Positions 52,475 through 63,607 of a DNA stretch of 64,000 nt are shown here, one piece after another. The DNA is from Epithemia pelagica (taxonomy: Eukaryota > Bacillariophyta > Bacillariophyceae > Surirellales > Surirellaceae): assembly GCA_946965045.2 (NCBI GenBank), contig OX337239.1, forward strand, positions 558,001 through 622,000, given 5' to 3'. The notes beneath the pieces are model-generated. The model saw only the letters and a list, made by a program, of their open reading frames with translations. It searched no databases and was not told the origin of the DNA. A program made the position numbers and the translations under genes. How positions within the stretch are numbered: position 1 is the stretch's first letter; each line of letters begins with the position of its first letter.

Positions 52475-55400
52475 TCATACCTCTGTACTCACGTCGTCCA
52501 CCAAATTTTGCGTCATGGAGGTCCCTGTGGCATCCACTCGGGAGCTGAACCTTTCTCGTCCTCGGAGCGTCGATGGTTTGATACTTGCGGTCGTATTATG
52601 ATCCAGTGATAGATTATGTCTCTTTGTAAGGGCTGAAACCTTCGCAGTCGCTCCCAATTCCATGTACAACTCCATAGACCGCATCAAATACTGCTTTGGG
52701 ACATCCCTATTCTTCTCGTATTCAAGAAGAAACTCGGCTGCGAGTTCATTAGCGATTGCACCATAATGTACCAGCCCACTTCGCGCCAACATCACAATAA
52801 CAGAGTCAAACAAGCTCTTCACTTTTGTAGTGTTCACTTGCTGTTGAGTAGCTGCTTCCTGTGCCTCCAGCAAAAGACAGAGCGGAACTGAGTTGAGGTT
52901 GGGTCGTTTCTTAAACCATTTGATCGTTTGTATGGCGCATTTGCGATAAGACTTGTTTCGTTTCTCTTTTCCCAACCAAAATCCAACGAGTCCTTCTACA
53001 AGCATGCAAAAATACTTGTTAAAATAGTTGAGTTGGAACATTCGATCGTGTCTTGGAAAGACTTGAATGTTTCGAAAGGCCGCTTCCGCCGTCTCCACGT
53101 CTCTCATTACAAGGGAGTTAAACATTTGCGTACAATGCAACTGCAAACTTGCATTGGTAACCGCTATTTCCACACCTTCATTGCAATATCCATGTTTCTT
53201 GATAATCTCCCAGTCAATTTTCACAGGGTCATCAGACTGGCCAATGAGGTTCAAAGCCAGTTGTAATGTTGGTAGCATCATGCAAAGCATGAAGTCACCA
53301 CGAATAATCTTCACGTGTTCCGCATACTTGCTTAAATCTGATGCCAATGCATCCAATCGCAGCCCGCTACCCTTATATGCGTCTACATAGAGAAGTAGAC
53401 TCGTGATTCCCGGAAATGCGTCACCCGTAGAGAGTCCTCTTCGATAACCTGTCAATGACATTTCCAAAAGCGAGGCCAGAGGTAAATTTAGATGCATCAC
53501 ACAAGAGTATGCATACACAATGGCATCTGGTGGGATATCGTCTTCTATCTGTGCCTTCAAGCCAAGCTGAGCGAAACGGGAGCCCAACTCGACATCACCG
53601 TAGGTCGCCAACAAAGCACCAAAGGCCGCAAATGCAATTCCAGTATATTGGTTCTGTCGAAACTGGACCGCAAGCCGAAAGAATCTCAGAATGCATATTG
53701 CAAGCAAGCTGGTATTACCATGCCATCCACAAACCGTAGCTGCAAAGTACGTTTTCATGGCAATCATTTTTCGTTTGTCAATGTCCTTGTCATTTTGAAA
53801 CAGTGCGGACAGCTCTTTTTCTGATTTGCCTTCCACCAGACGTTTGGTTCTTCGTAGCTCTCGAGTTACCGTCCACGAATTTACGGCCGGAAGTCGTTCT
53901 CCACATAATTGCAACGTTTTCTTCGCATCCTCCACAGCCATATCGAATTGTAGGGCTGCCGCCCGAATAGTGGTTCGTGCCGCCAGTGCTACAATCGTGT
54001 CTTCTGCTTTTTTGGCGTGTTGCAGAATGATATCTACAACCGTAATTCCATCTTCGTATCGCCCTCGTGAGGTTTCCAAGGAGACAATAGAATTGTAAAT
54101 GTGTAGAACCAACTCGTACGATGTGTCCCAGTCACTATCGCCCTTTATCAACTGTTTGGCCTTTTCCAAAAAGAGCCCTGTAAGATCGGAACCATGACGA
54201 GTTTTGGCCAGTTCCGCTGCTTCGTAGTTTAATTCCATCAACCATTTGCGTCCTTCATCCTTCATGGTGACAATACAAGATGCGGGGCATCCACGATTGA
54301 GTTGATCCGTCGCCAAAAAGAGAAGCTTAGATCGACTAGCCGTCCCAGTGGTGAACATGTCGTAAATATACTTTCCAATGAACCAGTGGAAGTCATCCCA
54401 TAGTTGAATTGGAGGAGATGGTTTTTCTGCAGCAAGATCAAAAACTGTACCACATAGTATGGATTTCCCATGGTTTTCCGATAAATCAAATTAATCAAGT
54501 CTGTGACATCCGACTTGGTTTCGGTAAGGGTGTCATTCTCTGTTTCTTTCTCGTTCTCCAGACGTAGCAGGTGACGGACCAAACTCGATGTATGCGCCGG
54601 ATCGAGACTGGTGACGGATATATCGTGAACATACGGCAACGTCCTTCCTTGTTCGTCAACTGTGACCTCATTTAACCAAGTATACAGTCGTGCGTACGAT
54701 TCATCCTCACTACTCGTATTCTTCTTCTTCATGTTGGACTCTGCGGCTGTATCTATAGTGTCACGATAGATTCCAATCAACAAGAGGTTTTTCAACTGTT
54801 GGAGGTGTACAATTACTCTCAAAATGGCCAAGGAATCCTGGTCGGCCCATTGCAAATCATCCAATACCAAGATTGTGGCACGATAATGGGGTGAGGAAAT
54901 CTGAGTCAAGAACTTGGTGACGGCAATGGCCAAAAGGTTGGAAGAGAGAACCATTTTTCCACTTTCCGCAGCAGCAGGACTGCCCTCCTCGTTACGACGA
55001 TTTGTCGACGACGACGACAGCGATGTGCTAGAGCTATTCGTAGTGGACGACAAGCGTGCAGGTAGTAATTGACCCAAGACCTTGACACAATCCGGATCCA
55101 AGGAACGAGCAAACTCTTTTGATTCCTCTAAACTCATGCAAGAGAAGGCACCTTCCATTGATTGTACCAAAGCCGAATAAGGCGTGGAGTTGTCTTGGTA
55201 TTGATCAAACTTTCCAAACAAGAACCGATGTGACGAAGCTGTCCTTTGGCCGTGTTCGTCGAACGTTGAGTTTAATGCATGGCAGAGCGACGTTTTTCCA
55301 CAGCCTGATGGCCCATGCACAAATACCACTTGCTTGTTGGCGTCAGGAGCCTGAACTTGGGAGGCAAGTTTTTGCAATTGATCCAACTGTGTCTGTCTAC

Positions 55401-55506
55401 CCCATAATCCCTTGGATCCAGTCAGGGTCAAGAGACGCGACGACAGCATGTCCCTCCCCCCTTCTCGTTGGTGACGTTCGTTCCCCGACATGGCGAACTC
55501 ACGCAT
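52475..55506 (-). pseudogene. AAA-ATPase / helical-repeat signalling protein, frameshifted
   Basis: The first frame (55506 to about 54400, ATG start MREFAMSGNE) carries a P-loop ATPase: GLWGRQTQL, Walker A GPSGCGKTS (residues 65-73), Walker B ATILVLDDLQWAD (about 210-222) and LIYRKTMGNPYYVVQFL. The second frame (to 52475) begins near WDDFHWFIGKYIYDM and LFLATDQLNRG and runs through about 600 residues of helical, TPR-like repeats. In related signalling ATPases more than 100 residues normally separate HLLQFNYG from the IGKYIY...DQLNRG part. Here they are adjacent and out of frame at about 54400. No GT-AG intron fits. A deletion with frameshift, hence a pseudogene or truncated protein, is the simplest reading; sequencing error is possible. 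Confidence 0.75.
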
Positions 55507-55976
55507 ACTTAAACTAGTCCTACCTCTCGTCGTTGGACCACCAATTGCCTACCACGGCACCCGTTCCTTCGCCCTCGTTTCCTGGAGATACCCGATTGCG
55601 TTCCACCAAAGATTGTCCTCCTCGTCTCTAAGAAAGAAAGCGAGAAAAACCGTTATTTTCTGCGACCTAGACGCTTTTACACGTCTGTCCGACGCACGAC
55701 TAGCCGGGCTGGGGAAAAGCTCCGGATAGTAAAAGCGGTGGGAACAGACTTAGACCATGGATCACGGACGCTTCCTTCCATTTCGGGTGCATTTCATACA
55801 TACAACGTGGGTGGTATTCTCCCGGAACCAACGACAAGGAGGATTCCTCTTGCGGCCGCACTCTATAGATCTGGATGGATTTGAATAAAAAAACTTTGTT
55901 CACATGGTATAGGTTCACCATTCATTTCCTTGTGCCCTGCTCTATCGGGTGGTTGCCGTTGCCGGAAGAAGGACGT
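55507..55976. other. Intergenic, no gene supported
   Basis: A plus-strand ORF at 55490-55729 overlaps the start of the ATPase gene in antisense and has no domain. Nothing else is seen. Confidence 0.5.
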
Positions 55977-56905
55977 TCATCCTTTGCAGCATCGGACGGA
56001 TTGTTCCTTGGGGCTTGTGGAAAACGCTCGAACCCTTGATGGATCTTTTTGTTTCATCTCTGGACAGCGACTAATCTGAGAATAATGTAAATGCGACCAA
56101 AACAATTTCGATCTATTTGTTACGCTCTCCCCCAGAAAATGGTAGGGAACGTTTAGTTCTATGCGATGGATGAACGAAAATGGAAACAAAGATAGACGAT
56201 GGTATACAAAGCAATGATACATTGAAAGCGGACCCCCAAAGCAGATTTGGTCATAGCAGCAGGGAGAGGCCGAAGCCGGAATTCGATCGGAAGCAAGCAT
56301 GATGCAACGGCCCCTCATCATGGGGTGCAGGAATATGCGCGGTTGGTAGATCACCCCAGGAGCATGATTTTGGGTGAGAATGTGTTTGACAATCTCATCA
56401 CTGATAGCATCGTATACCTCTTCCCAGGCCTCTTTTTGTTCCTCGGTAAGGTCCTGTTTGAGAAAGGTTTGAAGTGAGTAGAGCAAGGCCTCTCCCATGT
56501 AGGGAAAGAGAGAGGGACTGACACCCATGGCCTTGTGTTTACGGCCAACCTGTTTCAAGATTTCGACAATAAAGTCAATATCAGGTCCCAGTACTTGAAA
56601 GACGGAGTCAAACAATCCAGCAAAGGCCTTGGCATGTAACTCGGCCTGCGTGGCACCGGCCTGTTCGTCTTCATTGTACCCAAAGACAGCCTTGGCACGA
56701 GGTTGGAGTTCAAAGAGTCTGTGTATCCAATCAAAGATGAGGTTATTGAGATATGAAATGCAACGAGAAACAACAATCATGAACGTTTTACGTACTTTTT
56801 CAATGCCACCATTCCAAACTCCGAGTCAAAGGTATCACTGCTAAAGCGGGCTGCGTCCCATGTTTCGAGGACAATGGCGATGGTGGAGTATCCAACTTCT
56901 TTCAT
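55977..56905 (-). CDS. Neuroglobin-like globin A, with C-terminal extension
   Basis: Exon 1 56905-56796 and exon 2 56718-55977, joined by a 77-nt GTACGT...ACACAG intron that splits a Lys codon. The globin fold is clear: FGMVALKKLFELQPRAKAVF with the helix C/CD Phe, distal HAKAF (His65) and proximal GRKHKAMGV (His98), the last like the neuroglobin/cytoglobin GRKHRAVGV box. Haem-based O2 or NO handling is expected. Where globin B stops (VKNILN), this ORF continues (VKHILTQNHAPGVIYQP) for about 120 residues of unusual composition, which looks like read-through into former 3' UTR. An in-frame ATG two codons upstream (56911) is less likely, since globin B starts at MKEVGYST. Confidence 0.88.
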
Positions 56906-58234
56906 GATCATTTAGTGTTTGCTGGGTGAAAAGGTCCTTGTCGATTGGAAGCGTTTGGTTTTTGTGAGCTTTGCAGTGTATGGTTTCGTTGGCGGCACCG
57001 AACCAAATGCAATACAAAAAGAACATTCCCTGCATGAGCTTTGTACGTCCGACCAGTCAAAGACTGCATATGTATCTTAACCCTGTTTCATAGAGCGTTC
57101 GTTGAGAGATTCGCATTGGATCATTCTTGACACAGCATCAACGATCACACATGACACTGCGAGCTCTCCTACTTTTGTTAATCAAAAGTAGTTGGCATCA
57201 TCACCATCACCAAAGTGTGCTATGAACGATGGAATAGAATAAGAAGAACATATATTGTCTCGGATGCTTTTGACTGCAAATCCGAACAATCTGGTTGTAT
57301 TTTATGAGAGAAGGAGTTCAAAAAATTATTGAATCCGAACCCAAAGCGCTTCACACAGGTCGGAACGCGTATAACACCTGGTAGGGGATGACTCGCGCGA
57401 GCAAGAATCCGAACCCACGAACAACAACAGAGACACCCAAGCAGATGTCAAATAAAGTTGCCGATGTACTGTACGGTCGGCGTTGGGCAAGGAGCAAGGA
57501 GGGAAAAGTCTACCTAATACGCCAACTGACTGTGGGTCGAAAATCGAAAATGCGAAGGATCTTTAACTCCTTTTATTTACTCGGTTCAGAGCACCAATGG
57601 ATTTGGAGAAAGAATCAGAATAGATCAAGAAAAGAAACGAATAAGAGAGCATAGGAACAAGAGACAAAAGAGCTTTCGGACAGATAGAGCAAGCATTCGG
57701 CTTCACTGCCATCTTTGATATCGTTGTTGTTTTGAAGCATCTCGGACCCGATAACATGTTTAACGATGCAGCTTTCGCCTCTCGCACCTCCTTGCAACCA
57801 TCATTCTTTTGTTGTTGACATGAGAGATATGAGATCATGGTCATCGGGATGGGGTATGGTACCTTAAGGTTAAGAGCTCGAGCACGACGAGATCGCGACC
57901 GAATGGAGTGGACATATGGACGGACGAAGATTTGCAGATCCATCCATCATCCCTCCAAAGTAACCATGGGCGATCCATCATAGAATCATGTTGTGAATCT
58001 TAGAGTTTGACTTGACCGTGACAAACAAAAGTATTCACATTCTGTGTGGCTTTCCTTCCTGGTGGGCTCGGAGTCGGAATAAGTGCCGATCTACTTATTG
58101 AATCCATTTGGTTCTTTGGATGCCCTTGTGTCGCTCGTTTCGCTTACTGATCGCATGATATAGCATACTTCGTAGCCAAGGGCGCCAGCAAGAACAGAAA
58201 AGCTTTCTCCAAGGTTTAGCATATTGTTTCAGAA
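56906..58234. other. Intergenic, no gene supported
   Basis: Promoter side of globin A and of the methyltransferase gene. No supported ORF; an imperfect ACTTTTG..CAAAAGT hairpin lies near 57172-57190. Confidence 0.5.
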
Positions 58235-59470
58235 ATGAGTTATTCGCATCAGAAGCCAGAAACCGTGGAATTTTGGAATTCGTTTTATCGTCGACAACAA
58301 CAAGAAGCGAACTTGTCATTAACAACTGGCAATGAGGAGGAGGAGGAGGACGATCTCGGAAAACCGGACGGTGAAATTAGCAACAAGAGCAACGGTGCCA
58401 ACAATAAGGAATGGATTGTGCATCCAACTCGTGCCTTGCTGGACAAGCTGTTTCGTTCGTCTCTCGAAAAACAACAAGAACATGGCCATCCACTTCGTAT
58501 TTTGGAGATTGGATGTGGAACGTCCACGCTGAGTCGTGAGGTCTACTTGTATTTTCATACCAACGAAGGTACGATTGTGGAGGATCAAATGAACCATCGT
58601 CGGGTGCATGTGGTTGCGACCGATGTGAGTGCGGTTTGTATCGATCAAATGAACGAAAGGGATGCGACATGGCTTTCCACCCGCCTCGATTCAGAAAATG
58701 CAACTCAAGATGACGGCAACTCACGGGTGGACGGAGTAGAACATTTGACCGGCTTGGAATATTGCGTTGTAGATCTCACCAATTCTCGATCGGCTCCAGA
58801 ATGGTTTGAGAACTATTTTGACTATATTTTGGACAAAGGCTGTTTGGATACCTTTGTGTTTCGAAGTCGCAATCGGGGCTCTTCTTCTCGAGGTCTAGTG
58901 GAGTGTGTCTTGGACAATCTTTGGTCTTGGTTAAATCCTTGCACGGGACGATACCTCATTTTGACGCCACGTTCCAGAGTTCTCCCCCAAGTACGATCCT
59001 TTTCCGGCTTGAAGGTTCTTCCACGACATGTGTTGGATACAAGTCAATTTGCACCTGCCGATTTGGATGGTACACGGGCAAGGAATAGCACACCCGCAAG
59101 CCATTGCTCGAGCCCGACCGCGGCTGTAACGAACCAACGTTCGATCACAGACGGGGACAATACTTGTATGGATTCCAATGATTTGAACAATATCAATTCT
59201 GAGCAGCAAAAGCCGACACAAAATCACTCCCCACCGACAACAGAGAACTCAGCACCCAAGACATTTTTGTACGAATGCATCAAGACAAGCAAAGAAAGGG
59301 ACAACGGAGACGCGTCTCCAGGCTCAAGTGGTATTTCGAATGACACGTCATGTCCCAACTGCTCGATAACTTTTGAAAAGTTTTGCAAGGGAGAACCTTT
59401 GGAGGGACGGGGTCATTTGTTCTGGTATCGTAAATGGCGGGGACATCTTCAGCACTGCTCCACGACGTGA
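58235..59470 (+). CDS. Class I SAM methyltransferase, CSKMT/METTL13-like
   Basis: 411 residues in one exon. FWNSFYRRQQ at the start, an acidic insert (EEEEEDD) and SAM motif I ILEIGCGTSTL (residues 89-99) are visible. VATDVSAVCIDQMNER gives the acidic loop of motif II. YCVVDLT and FDYILDKGCLDTFVF (about 195-209) form the motif typical of the METTL12/METTL13/EFM lysine-methyltransferase group. The C-terminal 150 residues include a Ser/Thr/Asn-rich insert and GHLFWYRKWRGHLQH. Human CSKMT methylates citrate synthase and METTL13 eEF1A; the substrate here cannot be told. Start chosen as the first ATG in frame, giving the conserved FWN box near the N-terminus. Confidence 0.85.
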   Translation: MSYSHQKPETVEFWNSFYRRQQQEANLSLTTGNEEEEEDDLGKPDGEISNKSNGANNKEWIVHPTRALLDKLFRSSLEKQQEHGHPLRILEIGCGTSTLSREVYLYFHTNEGTIVEDQMNHRRVHVVATDVSAVCIDQMNERDATWLSTRLDSENATQDDGNSRVDGVEHLTGLEYCVVDLTNSRSAPEWFENYFDYILDKGCLDTFVFRSRNRGSSSRGLVECVLDNLWSWLNPCTGRYLILTPRSRVLPQVRSFSGLKVLPRHVLDTSQFAPADLDGTRARNSTPASHCSSPTAAVTNQRSITDGDNTCMDSNDLNNINSEQQKPTQNHSPPTTENSAPKTFLYECIKTSKERDNGDASPGSSGISNDTSCPNCSITFEKFCKGEPLEGRGHLFWYRKWRGHLQHCSTT

Positions 59471-60625
59471 TTGATGACAGTTTGTGTACCGACCAACGAA
59501 AACTAAGTTGAAGGTTTGACTCAAAAGTACCAAACAAGCAATTATTTTTCAATTGACAAAAGAGTTATCTCATACTCAGTTGGCATGGTGCTAGGATTGT
59601 GACGGTGGTACCGACACTTTGGACATGAACTGTTATCGGAATGCATTGATTCCCTTGCTCGGAATATAAGTAGCGCAACCAATACCCCAGAAAGTTTAAT
59701 CTTACGCTGACATGCCCACAAGAATCAAACCGAACGACTCAGGGAAGCTTTGGCGTCGTCTCCGAATCTTTCTGCCATAGATGATCGAACCAGAACATCA
59801 TTACAAGAACCTGTTGACTTGGTGAAGCCCCTTCTGGGATGATGGCGTGGAAGGGTCACTCCATATTGCCTGTCAACATGGTGGTTCCTGTGGAGGTTTA
59901 TTACTGGAGCTCTATGATGAGACTTCGAGCGAGCAACGCAAAACAACGATGAGCAGGGACCGTGAAGAACTTGGTACTGTACACACTCAAAAGGCAACCA
60001 ACACTTGAGATTTGACAGCTAGATACCGTTTGTGCGACGACCACTGTTGTGTTGGTAGCCTCGTGCTTTTATAGAGTCGTCTTGACGGAGGGCAAGGTAT
60101 CGCATGAGGCTAATCTTCACATGATCGTGCAAAGGATCTGACTTGAGATTGAGAGCAATGGGATTTAGGGGATAGACGCGTGCGCCGGCCCTGCATTGCT
60201 TCCGAAAGCGCGCCAGGCGGTATGGTCTTCGGCACGGAACTAGTCTCGATTTCAAATGCGAAAAGGTGTTTGTTCGGGAGCTTCAAACGTGCTTAGTGAT
60301 ACCGCAGGTTATCCCCATGTTATGTTTGGATTAGATCGGACAGTCCATGAACGAATCTTCAAATGTCATCGACTGGTGATTTGAGTTTCTTCCTGGTAGA
60401 CGTTGTAACTATCAAACGGCGATAAGCTAAAATATATCTTAATATGTACAAGCGTAATTCTCCCAACCAAAAGAAAAGGTTTGTGATACGGATCCTTGTT
60501 GGGATCATTGGTGCAGATATCTAGGAGTTGTCAGCAAATGGAAATAATGCACACTTGTGTAATATCTTGGCTTGCTGTGGTCATGGCATTCCTGGTTGTT
60601 CTGTTGATTGCGATTACACGAACTT
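59471..60625. other. Intergenic with pseudogene remnants
   Basis: Apart from the ankyrin-like relic (59726-59990), a minus-strand open stretch at 60019-60255 (DPLHDHVKISLMRYLALRQ) reads like protein but lacks an ATG and a recognisable family. Confidence 0.4.
59726..59990 (+). pseudogene. Possible ankyrin-like gene relic
   Basis: Two frames read RLREALASSPNLSAIDD...and, after a stop/shift, GSLHIACQHGGSCGGLLLEL, recalling the LPLHIACxxG core of another ankyrin class. It has no start or splice signals. Weak call. Confidence 0.35.
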
Positions 60626-61156
60626 CTAATTGAGAATGTTTTTCACGATCTCGTTGCTGATAGCATCGTATACCTCCTCCCAAGCAGTTGTTTGCTCTGC
60701 TGTTAGATCTCTCTTTAGGAAGGTTTTCAGAGCATGCATCAAGGCCTGGCCCATGTAGGGAAAGAAGGAAGGATTCACTCCCATAGACTTATGTTTCCGG
60801 CCAACCTGTTTCAAAATATCAGCAATGAAATCGATATCAGGTCCCAACATTTGAAAGACTGAATCGAACAACCCTGCAAACGCCTTGGCATGAATTTGTG
60901 CTTTCGCCTTGCCAAGATCTTCGCCCTCATTGTAGCCAAACACCGCTTTTGCTCGAGGTTGGAGTTCAAACAATCTAAAGGAGAAAGGCATAACTTAGTA
61001 CTTTTATGTCAATCATCATGTCGGCGGTGAAAGTGGCCGTACTTACTTTTCCAACGCAACCATTCCAAAATCTGAGTCAAATTTGTCGCTGCTAAACCGA
61101 GCGGCATCCCATGTTTCGGGAACAATAGCGATCGTGCTGTATCCAACTTCTTTCAT
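60626..61156 (-). CDS. Neuroglobin-like globin B
   Basis: Exon 1 61156-61047 and exon 2 60974-60626, with a 72-nt GTAAGT...CTTTAG intron at the same position and phase as globin A, giving 152 residues. The protein has MKEVGYSTIAIVPETWDAAR, LFELQPRAKAVFGY, distal IHAKAF and proximal GRKHKSMGVNPSFFPYMGQAL. Ordinary globin length and a normal stop after VKNILN. Both globin genes point the same way and enclose the methyltransferase gene, which lies on the other strand. They form a recent tandem pair with roughly 80 percent identical residues by eye. Confidence 0.93.
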
Positions 61157-61486
61157 GTTTGCTTCGTGGTTGTGCTTGTGAGTTTGATGAGACGATTTTG
61201 CCGGAATCAAAAATTATGAGTTGATTCAAACTTGCCCAGAATCATGATGGACGAAAAGATACTAAGAACTTGGACTCAGTAGGTGATGCAAAAAGTCGGG
61301 CACCTTGATCCTTGATATCAAATGAATGGGTCTTTCGAACCGTTTACGACTAGCTATTACGAGGAATTACAAAATCCTTTTTGGGTATCAACAAAAGTAA
61401 AGGAACAAGGAACAACCATATAATCGATTATTGTATTGTGTATTGTTTATTGATTAGCTGTCGCTCGGTAAGGTTTGGGAATTAAC

Positions 61487-61597
61487 TACCCCCTCTAGCG
61501 GAAGGGTGAGTCCTGGTCGTGAATGAGAGAGGGAGCGCATTCTGATACTCACACCACCGTCATTCACGAGCACGACTCACCCTTCCGCTAGGGGGTA
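61487..61597. repeat. Fold-back element with TACCCCC termini
   Basis: 111 bp with arms of about 38 bp: TACCCCCTCTAGCGGAAGGG... and its near reverse complement ...CCTTCCGCTAGGGGGTA, loop about 33 bp. Its ends and following GGGTGAGTCC resemble the Mutator-like repeat at 28594. It may be a MITE of that family. No clear target duplication. Confidence 0.6.
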
Positions 61598-61692
61598 GTA
61601 GATAAACTACCTACCTAGGTATCCGTAGATTAACCCATTGGGCGCAGCTCGCTATGTAGTTGTAGCGAGCCCAGCGAGCAATCTAAACTACC

Positions 61693-61723
61693 AGGAGTAC
61701 GAGTAATACTCGTAGGTACTCCT
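61693..61723. repeat. Short palindrome
   Basis: AGGAGTACGAGTA and TACTCGTAGGTACTCCT form an imperfect stem. The function is not known. Confidence 0.4.
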
Positions 61724-62941
61724 AATTGAATTGACGTGAGACTATCATCTATTACAACGGTATGCTTCTGCCACAATATCCAATATCCAATGGCTAATGG
61801 CTAATTATTGCGCCTAGCGACTAGCGACCATCGACCCGAGAGCTCTAAGCTCTAAGCTCTAAGACATGTTATGTGGACAAGGCAGACACCACAAAGCATA
61901 ATCAAAGTGTCTTCGGGCCCTTCACCTTCAAAATATCGAATTATAGTTTGTTATGGAATCCGAACCCATCTAAATTGAAGTATCCTCTTATCGACCATAG
62001 TTGCAAAGGCCAATAATTGCCAATTGCCAAAGTCCAAAGGAGTCTTTCATCTCTGCTGACTTTCGACCCAAGGATCTTCTTTTTTCGCCTCCGTTGTCTT
62101 ATTCCAGCAAAAACAAGTTCGCAAGGTTTGAAAGTGTACATTAGTCGTTAAGATACCCATTGATTTCCCCTGACACAACTACGAAGACTTTCGAAGCCGG
62201 GATTGATTCTTTGTTCTCGACGAACAACATCTGGGAAGGACCGGTGGCCGCAGACTTGGTCCATTGCGAACTTCCGTTGCATTATTGCAGAGTCTCGTGA
62301 TTTTGCTCTTTGTAGTTGGGGTTAGCCTAAGGATATGTGAACGAATGGATGCGTAGGGAATCTTTGTGCACATCCGGCCAGTATGATTTGTGTGGTGGCA
62401 CTTCAGCACCACTTCAGTTGTTGCGACCAACGTTTCTAAATCATGGGATTTGAATTGTTGGAGAGCCAATGTTTCACGATCTGGGTCGGTGTTGAAACAA
62501 CAAAACTTCCAAAATCATGTCGATTAGGGTAATAGGTGTATTGAAAATCATGTCTGCTAGAAGTTAGGAGTAGAATCCGTAAAGTGCCATCAGTGTCTTC
62601 TCGAGTGCGTTCGGGCTCTTCTTTGACCCCGTTCTACCGTAAATACGGTAGTCTGTGTTTCGTGGATAAGAAGGGATCTACCCGTTGCGCTGCCTACCTC
62701 TACGACGGTAGAGCATCTTTCTATGCTGCTAGAGGTATGCTAGCTGATGACCGGCCTGCCATTGACTCTTGTAGTCACGAATTTGCCTTTTGCCTCCACG
62801 TGGCAGGAATCTTCTGTCGGTTGAATCGCTGTTCAACCGTCAAGGCTTAATTGATAGTCGCATTTGTAGAACTCGCTTTCCTCTCCATCTCAATCGCCCT
62901 CCTCGGACTCGGACCTCCTACCTCGTCTCGAGGGGAGTGAA

Positions 62942-62980
62942 ATGACAGACTTTCATGACAGACTTTCATGACAGACTTTC
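62942..62980. repeat. 13-bp tandem repeat, three copies
   Basis: ATGACAGACTTTC repeated exactly three times. Confidence 0.85.
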
Positions 62981-63540
62981 GGATAAACTTTCAACTCTAG
63001 AGGGAATTTCGGCCCAACGAGATTCACTCTATACATTTTCCCGAAGTAAAAAACTAAGATGAATTGCCCCTCATCCCTCACATGGACCGACCGATCAATG
63101 AGATGCTCAATCTCAAGATATGCAAACTATCCTCACACACACCATGGCGAGGAGGCTCTAACACAACAGCAATCAACCCGCCTCCTCTACTTGTATGAAC
63201 ATGACTAATTGAGTGTGAGCATGTACTAGTTAGCTTTGTACATACTTGTATGTGTCATACTCGTAGGCAATCGTTTCGTCCATCCATCCTCGTTCACCAT
63301 CCTGTCTTTTGCCTGCATCGATCCATTTGTCTTTGTCTTTGTTTATTGTTGTTTCACCATCCAGTAAGAGTGTCAAGATTCGATAAGGTGCTCTCGTTTA
63401 CGGCGTCCACTCCTTCTTCCACTCGAACTGTGTTATCGGAAGCAGCCGAATGGTGCTGTTGCCATGCCGTCATCGCCGATTGTTTTGCCGTTGGGCAGAA
63501 ACGAGGAGTTGATTGTTGAGTATGTTGTTCTTGTGGTTGT

Positions 63541-63607
63541 AGCCGCATGTTGTTGTTGTCGCTGTCGTTGTTGTAGCCGCATGTTGTTGTTGTCGCTGTC
63601 GTTGTCG
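63541..63607. repeat. 34-bp tandem repeat, two copies
   Basis: A unit beginning AGCCGCATGTTGTTGTTGTC and ending GTTGT, repeated twice in a TTG-rich tract that extends from about 63520 to 63780. Low-complexity frames here are not genes. Confidence 0.75.

Noticed and set aside
57388-57654. Short plus-strand ORF
   Set aside because: No domain, no splice support, low-complexity lysine/arginine content.
62584-62850. 88-codon ORF
   Set aside because: GTG start and no recognisable features, although the composition is protein-like.
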